This document shows positions 10,960 through 20,925 of a DNA stretch of 31,073 nt, piece by piece. A program made the translations under genes and the position numbers. The stretch spans positions 1 through 31,073 of the forward strand of contig JAHLKC010000244.1 in assembly GCA_025449115.1 (NCBI GenBank). Reading direction: 5' to 3'. Each line of letters opens with the position of its first letter. Within the stretch, counting starts at the first letter, position 1. The notes under the pieces are model-generated. The model worked only from the letters and a program-made list of their open reading frames with translations, searched no databases and was not told the DNA's origin. This DNA is from Chytridium lagenaria. Taxonomy: Eukaryota; Chytridiomycota; Chytridiomycetes; Chytridiales; Chytridiaceae.

Positions 10960-11370
10960 AATCTGAGGTACTATTAGTAACTCCATTACCAGACGATAAG
11001 TTTGTTATATCTTGCGACGCTTCTAAGTACGCAATTGGTGCTGCGCTTTTTGTGAATCGCGACGGCATATACCATCCTGTGTCTTTTGCTTCTCGCACGT
11101 TGAACGATGCTGAGCAGAACTATTCTAACACCGACCGCGAGGGTCTCGCTGTTGTGTGGTCTTCAAACCTCTTTGAGACTTATACATGGCGCAAACCTTA
11201 CCGCATTGAGACTGATCACTCAGCCTTAATTCCCCTGTTCGCTAGAGGTGACCTGAAGGGCCGCTTTGCCCGATGGTCATACTCTCTACAGGATCATGAG
11301 ATTGACTTGGTTCATGTTCCCGGCAAGAGCCAGGCCGTTGCCGACGCTCTCTCACGCAGCTTCAAACCCC
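10960..11370 (+). pseudogene. pol segment: gypsy RNase H
   Basis: The block FVISCDASKYAIGAALFV carries the first catalytic Asp. It is followed by PVSFASRTLNDAEQNYSNTD, the conserved Glu in REGLAVVW, RIETDHSALIPLF, then HVPGKSQAVADALSR with the final Asp. These are the standard Ty3/gypsy RNase H landmarks. The frame is open from 10761 to 11474 and is continuous with the end of RT. Confidence 0.92.
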
Positions 11371-12088
11371 AAAGCCTATACCTGACGATGACTCAGAGGT
11401 TGGTGACTTCCCTGAGACCGCCCCTCGAGTCTTTATTGGAAAAGATGCTAAAGTTAAGAACAAAGAACTTTTGAAAACTATAACTTCTGCGATTAGCATT
11501 GATTATACCCACCGCCCGCCCATGTCTTTTCTCCTTCTCAAAAACGGGAGTTTGGATCTGATCGACCATTGCTTTCCAGTGAAGTTATCTTCCCTGAACA
11601 GCTCATTGACAATGTCTTTGTTAGGATAAAGTCATCTCGATTGAAGGACATTCTCGAGAGACGCAGACTATTCGAGTATCAAAAACGGGAGTTCACAGGA
11701 GCTACCCGATTCTGGATTTGCCAGGTGCCTGATCCTGAAGTTAACTCCTCTCGCGCACCTAGGCACATACCTGGACAGATCACCCACGTCATAACAGTTA
11801 GTGCTGGTATACCACCAGATGCTGTAAACTACCCAGTGCCTGACACTGGTCCAAGATCTTTAAGTAGTTTTTACGCTTACAAAATACTTGAGATACGTGA
11901 GCTCTTCTCACCCTCGACGAAAAGAGGACAACCTCAGACTCACCCCATCTCTACGCGAGATATATGGCGTTGAGAGAACGACGGCCCTGCCTGACGTTCC
12001 TTCTCGTATGATCCACGACTTCCCACCAGAGTCAACGAAAAAGTTATATCCCATTGATGATATACAAACACCATTCCGCTCTTCCAAG
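11371..12088 (+). pseudogene. pol segment: linker of unknown function
   Basis: About 240 codons separate RNase H from the endonuclease-like domain. Coding-like pieces occur in successive frames (VIFPEQLIDNVFVRIKSSR, TGATRFWICQVPDPEV, then SREIYGVE-type sequence and MIHDFPPESTKKLYPIDDIQ). I recognise no domain. Because the last piece is in frame with SWNVN, this linker belongs to the same polyprotein. Confidence 0.5.
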
Positions 12089-12895
12089 CTGAAGATTATA
12101 AGTTGGAATGTGAACAGCCTTCAAGCTCTTGTTAAGAAACACTTCGCAAAGAGAATTGAAGGTGATGAATCCAATAGAGCAGAGTTCTTTGCTAAATATT
12201 TGGATGAAATGGAATGTGACATCGCCTGCTTCCAAGAGACTATGGTCGGCGATGGTCATGAAAAGTTTTGGCAACAACTGAAGTCCGTCCGCGGATGGAA
12301 GATGTATGCTGACGACAAAAGAAATGGACATAATGGTGTTATGACCATGGTCCGCGAAGATATCCCCGTACTTTCAGTAATATGCGGGACTCATATGATG
12401 CGCACTGACTTTGACGACTTTGTTGAAGAAGGACGGTGCCTTACACTCTGCCTCTTATGTATGAATATAGTGAATGTCTATGCGCCAAATGGCACAAGGC
12501 ATGATCACAGACAGGAATATTAGTTGAAGTTCTGGAACGACTACATACTTTTGTAAAGAGTCTCAAAGCTCAGTCAAATACAATTGTTGTAGGCGATTTC
12601 AATATTGCTCACAAAGCAATTGATGTTCGCGAACCATCCAGATTTTATGGATACTCTGGATTCCGCACAATGAACGCTACTGGCTTAGCTCATTCATTAA
12701 CTAGGTTTTAAGGATGGATTTCGTCATAGCCATCCGCATACGCCAGGATATACTTGGCACGATCCTACAGAGTTCTATAAAGCTGTTTGGAGAATAGACT
12801 ACGCCTTTGTAGATAAACGAATTCCTTGTAAATGGAATGTTAGCCACCATTTTGTGGCGTCACTGACTGACCATGCAATGGTTGAATTAGTCTTA
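12089..12895 (+). pseudogene. pol segment: ExoIII/APE-type endonuclease domain
   Basis: This domain belongs to the exonuclease III / AP-endonuclease branch of the EEP superfamily. In order: LKIISWNVNSLQALVKK (Asn at about 12107), DIACFQETM (Glu at about 12236), NVYAPNGTR (Tyr at about 12478), TIVVGDFNIAHKAIDV (Asp and Asn, about 12590-12600), HPHTPGYTWHDP, WRIDYAFVDKRI (Asp at about 12798), and TDHAMVELVLE with His at 12872-12874. Every catalytic position I know for ExoIII/APE1 is represented. TPGYTW and the DFNIAH form are closer to cellular ExoIII/APE than to typical LINE endonucleases. Frame changes lie near 12520 and 12705. From 12713 the frame stays open through TDH into the integrase linker up to 13214, so this is a true part of pol. 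Confidence 0.88.
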
Positions 12896-13035
12896 GAGCA
12901 CAGCGATGCTCACCACAATGATTATGACAACATGATCTCATTGCCGGCACTTGACTTCCCTGATCAAGAGCCACCGCGTGAAGCCCCAAACAACCCTGGG
13001 CCTTCTGCAAATGATAGGAATGCAAATACTGTTCC

Positions 13036-14250
13036 CAATGATTTCATGGCTAATGGACAGATATCTGGTGACTTTATTAAAGCCCAAAGAAATGACTTGA
13101 GATTTGCCAACGTCATGAAGTTCCTAGAGAAAGGAATCCTTCCTGAGGATCCTGATCTAAGAAAGGGTGTTTTAATGAATGCCCAGAATATGGTGATGCG
13201 TGGTAGAGTTCTCTAACGCGTACTCTATGTGAAGGACTACCTTATGCGACGATCGCCAGTGCGAGTCGCTTTATGTGTCCCCAAAAGACTTCAGGACGTT
13301 GCTTTTGATGCCGTCCATGATGATATGATGGCTGGAGGACACCTCAGTGTCCGCAGACTTATTGCCACTACCCTAGATAGGTTTTGGTGGCCTACTATCC
13401 AAAAAGATTTAGAGGCATATATACGACGATGCCTACATGTCAACAATCTAAAGATAACTTAACAAGAAAAGGAGCCGTGAGCCCATACCCTTTGGTCATA
13501 GACTTTGGGATCGTGTGGTCATTGATATCGTTGGTCCTATGAACACTAGCCAACGTGGCAACAAATACATTGTTGTCCTCACAGACTACTTTACCCGTTG
13601 GGCTGATGCGTTTGCCGTCCCCGACTTAGAAGCAAACACCATTCCTAGAATAGCTGTTGAGCAATGCTTTTGCCGCTTCGGAATTCCCTTGACCTTACAC
13701 TCGGATCAAGGAAACCATTCCCTAGTGACCTCTTTAAGAGAGTCGCTACTGTATTAGGAATGAAACAATCCTTCTCTATGCCGTATTGGCCTCAGGCCAA
13801 CGGTTTAGTTGAACGAACAAACAAAACCTTATGCAAGATGATACGTGCATATATAAACCAAAGAACACATGACGATTGGGATGAAATACTCCCCTATGTG
13901 TTGTTTGCATACAGAACAACGGTCCACCAGACCACAAATGAAACCCATTCATGATGATGTTTGGCCGTGAAGCGTTTACGCCGGCTGACCTCAAGTTTGG
14001 TTACCTCACAGACGATGTGTTTGCAGAAGAATATCCTGACCCACGATTATGGGCTCAGACAGGAGAAGAACCTCTAATAGCTGTTTCCACCACTAGAGAT
14101 ACTGCAGAGGCTCTTCCTAAAATACTCGCTATGTTCTTTGAACAGCTACACTTCTTTGACGGCCGCTTAGCGCGAGCCGCCCATGGACTTGCTCGGACTG
14201 ATGGTCGAGAGCCTTACTTGCTCATAGCCGACGTCCTTAAGAACATCTGA
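13036..14250 (+). pseudogene. pol segment: gypsy integrase
   Basis: The N-terminal linker has the typical FIKAQRNDLRFANVMKFLEKG. A TAA at 13215-13217 interrupts it. The zinc-binding region has H..7..H (HDDMMAGGH), RFWWPTIQKDLEAYIRRC and, after a one-base shift, a second Cys (CPTCQQSK form). The catalytic core has VIDIVGP with D, TLHSDQG with D at 13704, and YWPQANGLVERTN with E at 13811. Allowing for one frameshift, the last two are spaced 35 residues apart as in DD35E. MMFGREAFTPADL follows, then about 95 residues. No GDLV motif or chromodomain is seen before the stop, so the C-terminus may be truncated at the junction with gag. Confidence 0.92.
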
Positions 14251-16115
14251 TAGTAGTGGGCAGGGTAACGACGCGCAGCCGGAGGGGCTGCGGTGGTCCC
14301 AGTTGAAGTGGTGCCAGTACTAAGTCGGGTAGACTGAGTACCAGAAGTATTCACAGTAGGCGCATTAGAAGCGTCAGAAGTAAAAGGACCATTACGATGG
14401 TCATTCTGAGCAGAGCTCTGACGACTACGAGTATAGTCAGAGTTGTTGTAATTGCCCTGACGAGAGCGGTTGTTAAAGTCATTATTGCGAGGAGGATATC
14501 CTTGGCGATAGGGTTGGCGCTGATAAGGCTCACGAGCGCCGTTGCGTATCATTTCGATATCCGCACGAAGACTGATGATGTCAACGTTGGATAATTCAGA
14601 ATCTCCGTCAGAAGTAAGGACAGAGTTCAACGTGTGAATGTACGTGTTGAGCGTACGATTCACAGGTTCATCACTCATGTTGACAAAAGGCAACGGGAGC
14701 TCAGTGTTCTCAGCGATATGAACTAAGAGGTTATCGCGAGTGTTGGGAGCTTTCTTAAGCTCACGACGGAGGCGAACAACTTCGCGTTGGCTATCAGCAA
14801 CAACCTGCGTCAAGTTTTCAAATTTCTCATTGAAAGCGTGCATAATAGCAGCAGTCTCAGAGGAGTCAGCCTTAGCAATCACCCTAGGGTGATGAAGCTG
14901 CATGTGGTCAACGATATCATCGACAGTTATAGTGAGATCATCCCACTTCTTTCCAGAGTAAGACTACTTCTTGACGAGCGACTTCCATCGGTCGTCTTGA
15001 CATCCTGAAATAAGGATGGTTTTAAGCCTGTCGTCGCAGAGACGATTAGCAAAAGGTAAAGACGTGTTAAGATACGTCAGTTTTTTAGAGCTTCAAGAGG
15101 ACCCATGCGGGAGGTGTCCCATTGAAACTGTTCAACTTTAGTAACAAGATCCGACTCGTCCGTATTAGGAGCAAAGTTACGGCAAAGGACCTTCTTGAGT
15201 TGACTCAACGTCGTTGAGGCTCTAGGAACCAGATGAGCCACAGTATCAACTGGAGGTCGTAAGTTTATGACAGGATTCCAGGTCACGCGGAAGCGTGCTC
15301 CAGATCGTCAAAGGGACGAGCAAGATCCGGCTTAGTCGGATCAGTAACGTACTGTGAGAGAATACTCTCAATCTTCGTATGAAGCAATAGATGGACGCAG
15401 GCTGCGGTGAGTCAAGAACTACCGTAGCCATATCATCCTTTGCACTCTTGGCATTCATGCCGTCTTTTATCTTACCAGATCCAGCCAAAGAGGCAGTGGA
15501 CGAGGACCTGGAAAAAGAAGTAGAACCACCGGCACCAGACATAGTGGGGACGGGAGGTATAGGTGAAGGTGGGCTAGTAAAAGACCGACCGTCGTTATCT
15601 GTATGTGAGAAACGAACTGCACGAGATAAAGTCTCAGCAGTTGTAACTGGAATAACGCGTGAAGCGTCAACTAATTCACTGGAAGCAGCAGAAGTTGGAC
15701 CTGGCTGGATCCAAGAAAGGTTGGAATGAACAGAGCGAGAAGGAAAGCTCGGGTCCAATGTGTATGATCGACGGCGACGGGTGAGGGAAACTTCAGACTC
15801 GATATCGTCAAAAGCCTCGTCAGCGTTGTCAGGGACGTATTTGTCGTCGTCAGAGGGTATAATCTGATGAATAAGACGAGACGGATTAATAGGTGGACGA
15901 GGAGGTCCAACAGAAAGTAAGATCACACTCGTAAGCGGCGAAAAAGCCGGTAAGGAGGGAGAAAAGAGTTGCTGTTGTGAAACAAGAGCAGCAGTAGATG
16001 TTTGGACAGATGAAACTGCCGGAGTTCCAGGCGTGGAAACGCGTGGAGGTTGTGCTGGAGCAGAAGAAGCTCGAGCGGCACCTGGAGCTGGGATCGTCGT
16101 AAAACGAGGATCCAA
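14214..16115 (-). pseudogene. gag: gag-like protein on the strand opposite to pol
   Basis: From 16115 down, the reading has a Pro/Ser/Ala-rich N-terminus (about 190 codons), then a capsid-like helical region in several frames (WNPVINLRPPVDTVAHLVPR, STTLSQLKKVLCRNFAPN, DDRLKTILISGCQDDRWKSL, YSGKKWDDLTITVDDIVDH). It ends in an open 229-codon frame (14214-14903). That frame has a coiled coil (FENLTQVVADSQREVVRLRR) and an Arg/Gln/Asn/Tyr-rich basic tail (QRQPYRQGYPPRNNDFNNRS), which probably binds RNA. There is no CCHC knuckle. No ATG precedes the start in frame: the reading begins 18 bp from element X1 and is probably truncated there. Identification rests on layout and composition, not on a diagnostic motif. 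Confidence 0.62.
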
Positions 16116-16132
16116 GGTAAGCTTGAGATGGA

Positions 16133-16860
16133 GTCATATCACCTATGTTAAAACCGTTGACATATGTTACCAAAGTACTGGTTTTAATCCGGGTTAGGCC
16201 GTACACGGACGTTCCGGCCGTGTACGTATTGACCGAACCAGTACTAATATGTAAGCAATTCCGGGCCATGTACGGCCTTGTACGTTTGTACTTTTACCAG
16301 CCTTAATATGTCTACTAAATACGGGCCATGTACGGCCGTATCCAGATAGAGGTTGTCAAAGCGTACACGGCCGTAACGGCCGTGTACGGGTTGATTTTTA
16401 CCGGCACTAAAATGTATACTAAGTTTGGGCCGTGAACGGCCGTAGCTAGCTGGTTTAAGTCAAAGCGTACACGGCCGCAACGGCCGTGTACGGTTTGACC
16501 TTTACCAGCACTAAAATGGCTACTAAATCCGGGCCGTGTACGGCCTTACCCGGCTGTGGTCGTCAATCCGGACACGGCCGCAACGGTCGTGTACGGCCTT
16601 ACTTTTACCAGCACTAATATGTTTATAAAGATCGGGCCGTGTACGGCCTTACCCGGCTGTGGTTGTCAACCCGCACACGGCCGCAACGGTCGTGTACCGG
16701 ATTACTTTTACCGGTATTAATATGTTACAAAGATCGGGCCGTGTACGGCCTTACCCAGCTAGCGGCCCCACACAAATAGCAAAACATCTGGGCGTTTACG
16801 GCCCAATTTGGCCCTTGTCAACAATCACTTATACGGCCGTGTACGGCCCATTGGTCAGGA
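16133..16860 (+). mobile_element. Element X copy 1 with internal 103-bp repeats
   Basis: The first 52 bp are identical to the start of X2 at 23573, and the ends share ACGGCCGTGTACGGCCCATTGGTCAGGA. Sequence outside these limits is unrelated between copies, so X is a discrete dispersed element. The interior holds about five diverged tandem units of 102-105 bp (anchors at 16323, 16426, 16531, 16634 and 16736). Most units contain a palindrome such as GTACACGGCCG-TAA-CGGCCGTGTAC at 16363-16387. No ORF of note, no LTR and no clear target duplication were found. Weak inverted tips (TCATATC against CATATCC) may exist. Confidence 0.7.
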
Positions 16861-17611
16861 TATGTGCGACTATTCCGAGTATACACAACCGCTTCCTGCT
16901 GGTGCATTCAATCTGTTACATGTGCTTGATGTGAGCACAAGGATACTCATTTTGTTTGTATTAAAGGGACTTCAACTTTTTGAAAATTTTTTACAACTTC
17001 AGACATAATTTTTGACAGCAAACCGTCCGTGTACGTCCCGGTACGGGCGTACTGGTCGCGTTTGATAATGTATATTTTTTCTTTACAAATACAGATTCAA
17101 ACAAAAGTGGACTAGTAGGGATTCTCCAAATAAGACATCCGTGACCTAGCCGAATCCACTGAAAACCTTGCCGATGAACGTGATGGGCTATGTCCTGTAA
17201 CAGATGTTGCTCGTTGACTTCGTATTGGAGACCTTTGGCCACGCAAAGGAGAACTGTGCACTGATGGCGAATTTGAGTTTCGTTGGACTTGCTGTCGGAA
17301 GCGGGGTTATATCCTATAGTATAAAACCCTTGACAGGTAATAAAATTTCGATGTTTATGAGACGTATACACGCGTATACAGTAGTATGCTGCAGTATTTG
17401 GTAGGTAACTTAATCCATTTTGTCAACGGTTTAGGTACGGTCGATAACGGTGATTGTCTTGTCATACGTCATTTAAATTTAATTATAAGAGATTTTCGTA
17501 CCATTATATACTACCGTAGCAATGTCATATTATTTTTTAGGAGGGTTTATGAGCGGTAGAATACGCCGGTATACAGTAGAGTTACTTTAACTGTAGATGT
17601 ATTGGCGTCCG
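16861..17611. other. Intergenic stretch with a possible coding relic
   Basis: The region is mostly AT-rich. A GC island near 17022-17058 contains GTACGTCCCGGTACGGGCGTAC. On the plus strand, 17140-17316 reads DLAESTENLADERDGL, then after one TGA (17215-17217) LRIGDLWPRKGELC and FEFRWTCCRKRGYIL. The regular Trp/Cys/basic pattern looks like a real but dead protein fragment, perhaps from a transposon zinc-binding domain. I cannot assign a family. Confidence 0.35.
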
Positions 17612-17836
17612 CCCATCCATTCATTCATACATACATTCATCCATACATCCATTCATCCCTTCAGCAATCCAACCATCCATCCATCCATACATCCATCCAT
17701 CCACTACTCCGGCCATCCAGCACACCATACATCTGTCCATTCTTGTCCGTCCCTCCATCCATCCATCTACTTTTCCCTCCATCCACCTGACCATAATTTG
17801 TCCATCTTTCCATCCATGCATTCCATTCCGTCCATC
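17612..17836 (+). repeat. Imperfect CATC/CATT tetranucleotide tract
   Basis: About 225 bp are made largely of CCATCCAT-type tetranucleotides with interruptions. ORFs that cross it on either strand are by-products of low complexity. Confidence 0.9.
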
Positions 17837-17936
17837 AATTAATACAGTATTATTGCATCTCGTATTATTAGCTTGATCATAATAGTTTAGTTATATACAA
17901 ATGTAATTGCTATAAAGACGTCTACTATTGCCAATA

Positions 17937-18960
17937 CTTTTGCGTACGGTCAGTACGGCGTTACACATCCTCCTGCGGTTACATATTAACCATCCCAGTC
18001 GTATATAGGCATATACTTCTGCTAATACTTTGTGTACGGCATCATACGGCGTTTTACGTCCTCTTGCGGTTACATATTAACCATCACAGTCGTATACAGG
18101 CGTATACCATTACCAATACTTTGTGTACGGTCGCGTACGGCGGTATACATCTTCCTGCGGTTACATATTAAACGTCACAGTTGTATACAGGCGTATACCA
18201 TTGCCAATACTTTGTGTACGGCCCTATACGGCGTTATACGACCTCTTGCGGTTACATATTAATCATTACAGTCGTATACAGGCGTATACCATTACCAATA
18301 CTATGTGTACGGTCGCGTACGGCGGTATACGTCTTCCTGCGGTTACATATTAAACGCCACAGTTGTATACAGGCGTATACCATTGCCAATACTTTGTGTA
18401 CGGCCCTATACGGCGTTATACGACCTCTTGCGGTTACATATTAATCATTACAGTCGTATACAGGCGTATACCATTACCAATACTATGTGTACGGTCGCGT
18501 ACGGCGGTATACGTCTTCCTGCGGTTACATATTAAACGCCACAGTTGTATACAGGCGTATACCATTGCCAATACTTTGTGTACGGCCCTATACGGCGTTA
18601 TACGACCTCTTGCGGTTACATATTAATCATTACAGTCGTATACAGGCGTATACCATTACCAATACTATGTGTACGGTCGCGTACGGCGGTATACGTCTTC
18701 CTGCGGTTACATATTAAACGCCACAGTTGTATACAGGCGTATACCATTGCCAATACTTTGTGTACGGCCCTATACGGCGTTATACGACCTCTTGCGGTTA
18801 CATATTAATCATTACAGTCGTATACAGGCGTATACCATTACCAATACTATGTGTACGGTCGCGTACGGCGGTATACGTCTTCCTGCGGTTACATATTAAA
18901 CGTCACAGTTGTATACAGGCGTATACCATTGCCAATACTTTGTTTACGGCAGCGTACTGC
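17937..18960 (+). repeat. 91-bp satellite organised as 182-bp dimers
   Basis: The anchor TGCGGTTACATATTAA recurs every 91 bp from 17974 to 18884 (eleven copies). From about 18123 two monomer types alternate, so the true unit is 182 bp. The central dimers are near-identical while the outer monomers are diverged, the usual sign of recent unequal exchange. Each monomer carries GTATACAGGCGTATAC (two GTATAC half-sites) and a TGTGTACGG..(C/G)TACGGCG island. Because 182 is not a multiple of three, the ORFs crossing the array are not evidence for a gene. Confidence 0.96.
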
Positions 18961-19043
18961 TGTAGTTCTTTTATAAAGATATCCTCCACAAATTAAAATT
19001 AAGATGTGAGTGTAGAAATACATATTTATTTGTGCCAATATTG

Positions 19044-20553
19044 TTATATCCTACGCCTCGGACTTCGACGAGGGCTTTGCCGCCATGCAACTTCCCGTTC
19101 AGGTGAACTGTATTCTGTTACAGATGAACGGGAGAACCCTGAACGTGGAGACCGAGACCGACGGCTTGACACCCGAGAAAGGGACCGGCTAGGCGGAAGA
19201 TAGTGTACCTTTCTTCTGGAGCGCCGAGAGATTGATGCGTCCTCTGATGATCTAATCCTCTCAGAACGTCGAGGCGATTGACGCAATGAACTGCGTTGCG
19301 ACCGGCGCGGTTCTTCACGATCCATTTCTGACAAGCGAGTATTCAGACGCCGTGGTTGTTCGGAGTCGTCAGAGATGTGGTCGTGCAACACAGACGTTTC
19401 ATTATTTTCGTTAACATTGAGTTGATCTACCAAAAAAAAAGTTATATTACATATACTCAACCCTATCAACATTACCTATCCTCCTATCAAGACTGTTCAG
19501 CCTATCTTCCAACCTTTCCACCATATCTTTAATCAGGTCAAGCTTCTGAAACAGATCGCTATTGTGAGCATTATCTCTATTCCGTAGGTGCGTAAAGCCG
19601 GATATCAATGCCCGATGAATCGCATTGTTTTCATGCATAACTAGTTAAGAGAATCCTGCTGTGCCGCCAGTGTCTGAAGTCCTGTTCCTCCAACGCTTAC
19701 AATGTAGTTGTCATTTAACCTCTTTATCTCTCTTCGGTCAAAACCTGAAAACGTGAAGGGTTATTTAGTTTTGTTCACCAATAATGTGCCGCCCCATACA
19801 GTTGTAAACCACTGTTGTCGGTCTACAGTATACTCACCAGGAACATGTTTTTCAAAACCAGCAGATATATAGCCTTTCGCAGCTTGGCATTCAGGATACG
19901 TAGCGAACATCATAACGCCAGCATTAATCTTTCTACTCATGTAATCAGCCTACCGCAAATCAGTGCCCAGTTCTGATACAAGTTATTGAAGTTACTCACC
20001 GTTTGAACAAGATGCTCCCAATGACGTCGGAAAAATGAGTTCCTCAGAGAGCTTGCTTGAGCAGCAGCAACGTTATCAAAGTATGCATTCCTTCGCGGAT
20101 TTGTCTGTTTGATAGTACCTATAAAATGTGATATTGGTGAGATTTGGTTGCAGGTATAGGGAAAAGTTTACCATCATCTGATATTTGACCACTCTTTATT
20201 TTGAATGGCCCATGAATGGGGATAGCAACCGGTTGTCGGGATGATTGTGTACGATCCGCATCATTGGTGCGAGAGATGTTTATTTCTACCGTCCGTTGTT
20301 AGGCTTGATTATATTCCATTATACACTTGCCTAGGTCTTCACCGCCAAAGGACGTGCTGTGCATGTTGTTGACTGGCTGTTCGCTGCGGAGCCGCCTATC
20401 ACTCTGATGCCGGCGTAATTCATCGCTTCCTTGGCACGACTCATCGGTACTTTCATCAACATCAGGTGCATTGTTAATGATGTTATCGCCGTCTAAGCCA
20501 TTGATAAATTGGGTTAGGTTTAGGCAGGATGTCTGCTCAGTGATCTTACCCAT
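19044..20553 (-). CDS. Gene E: multi-exon protein with coiled coil and RS-rich tail
   Basis: I do not recognise the family. The start is taken as ATG 20553. Exons join cleanly: 20327-20553, 20172-20285, 20000-20118, 19838-19949 and 19744 downward, with introns of 41, 53, 50 and 93 bp using GTGTAT, GTAAAC, GTGAGT and GTGAGT donors. The joined exons read DLGK/INISRTNDADRTQ, SDDG/TIKQTNPRRNAYF, HLVQT/ADYMSRKINAG and HVPG/FDRREIKRLN. Downstream, 19638-19447 encodes a coiled coil (LDLIKDMVERLEDRLNSLD). The last part (to TAA 19044-19046) is rich in Arg-Ser (SRSLSRVSSRRSRSPRSGF), as in RNA-binding or splicing-associated proteins. A TAG at 19641-19643 lies just before the coiled-coil ATG, and the joins there do not keep frame, so an error or an unseen intron is likely. 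Confidence 0.6.
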
Positions 20554-20925
20554 TTTGTGGTCGGTTAAATTAGGTATAATTTTTCTGTGTTTCCATAATC
20601 TAAAATGAATTATATTAAACAATTAAAGCGTATGCGGCGGTATGCCTACCGTATGCGGTCATATATCTATTACAGACCGCCTGGTTACTTCCCTATACAG
20701 CTGTTATGCTTCTAACTTACATTTCCGCATTGGTCAACCAATATATTCATAACATACATTATATACACAGCATAAACAGCAAGCATTTTATTTGCATAGC
20801 AACAATCAGGAAAATAATTACGAGAATTACAGCAGGTGCAAAAGTTGGGATATAAACTGCAACAGCTTAGGGATAAAAAGAAATACAGCAATAATAAAAA
20901 AACTGAACGAGATAAAAATATGGCT
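20554..20925. other. Spacer between genes B and E
   Basis: AT-rich spacer between two same-strand genes. It contains a short GC island at about 20628-20660 with three CGTATGCGG or related motifs. No gene is visible; it presumably includes the promoter of gene E. Confidence 0.4.

Larger units (their letters stand above)
7403..14250 (+). pseudogene. pol: Gypsy pol polyprotein, frameshifted
   Basis: The reading starts at ATG 7403 (MSTYLANDP). It continues through frame changes (about 7430-7560) into an N-terminal region without recognisable domains, then protease, RT, RNase H, a long linker, an ExoIII/APE-type endonuclease and integrase. At least nine frame changes or stops are seen, for example near 7566, 8782, 9329, 10510, 10600, 12520, 12705, 13215 (TAA), 13435, 13715 and 13950. 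Domain motifs are well preserved despite these. The order protease-RT-RNase H-integrase is the Ty3/gypsy order. Unusually, pol comes directly after the candidate LTR with no gag upstream on the same strand. Confidence 0.88.
6994..16115. mobile_element. Ty3/gypsy-type retroelement, pol and gag on opposite strands
   Basis: One candidate LTR is followed after 47 bp by a pol reading frame on the plus strand (7403-14250). A gag-like reading frame lies on the minus strand (16115 down to 14214). The two converge and overlap by 37 bp. The set of functions is complete once: gag, protease, RT, RNase H, endonuclease-like domain and integrase. No LTR is seen on the right, where element X1 begins 18 bp upstream of the gag reading frame. 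The alternatives are an ambisense element, an internal inversion, or two truncated elements joined tail-to-tail. Numerous frameshifts affect both halves. Confidence 0.6.

Noticed and set aside
12089..12895. Endonuclease segment as a nested LINE fragment
   Set aside because: No LINE reverse transcriptase, poly-A tail or target duplication is nearby, and the domain reads in frame into the gypsy integrase linker.
14214..14250. Last residues of pol and gag both as functional termini
   Set aside because: In this overlap each sequence is the antisense of the other, so at least one end is probably read-through across a junction.
16133..16860. Element X as a Helitron
   Set aside because: It starts with TC, but there is no CTRR end with hairpin, and the flanks do not fit insertion between A and T.
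17597..17842. Ser/His/Pro-rich ORFs on both strands
   Set aside because: Produced by the CATC-rich low-complexity tract.
18032..18996. Series of overlapping 76-89 codon plus-strand ORFs
   Set aside because: They are offset by exactly 182 bp and follow the satellite unit. The unit length is not a multiple of three, and stops are simply absent from the repeat.
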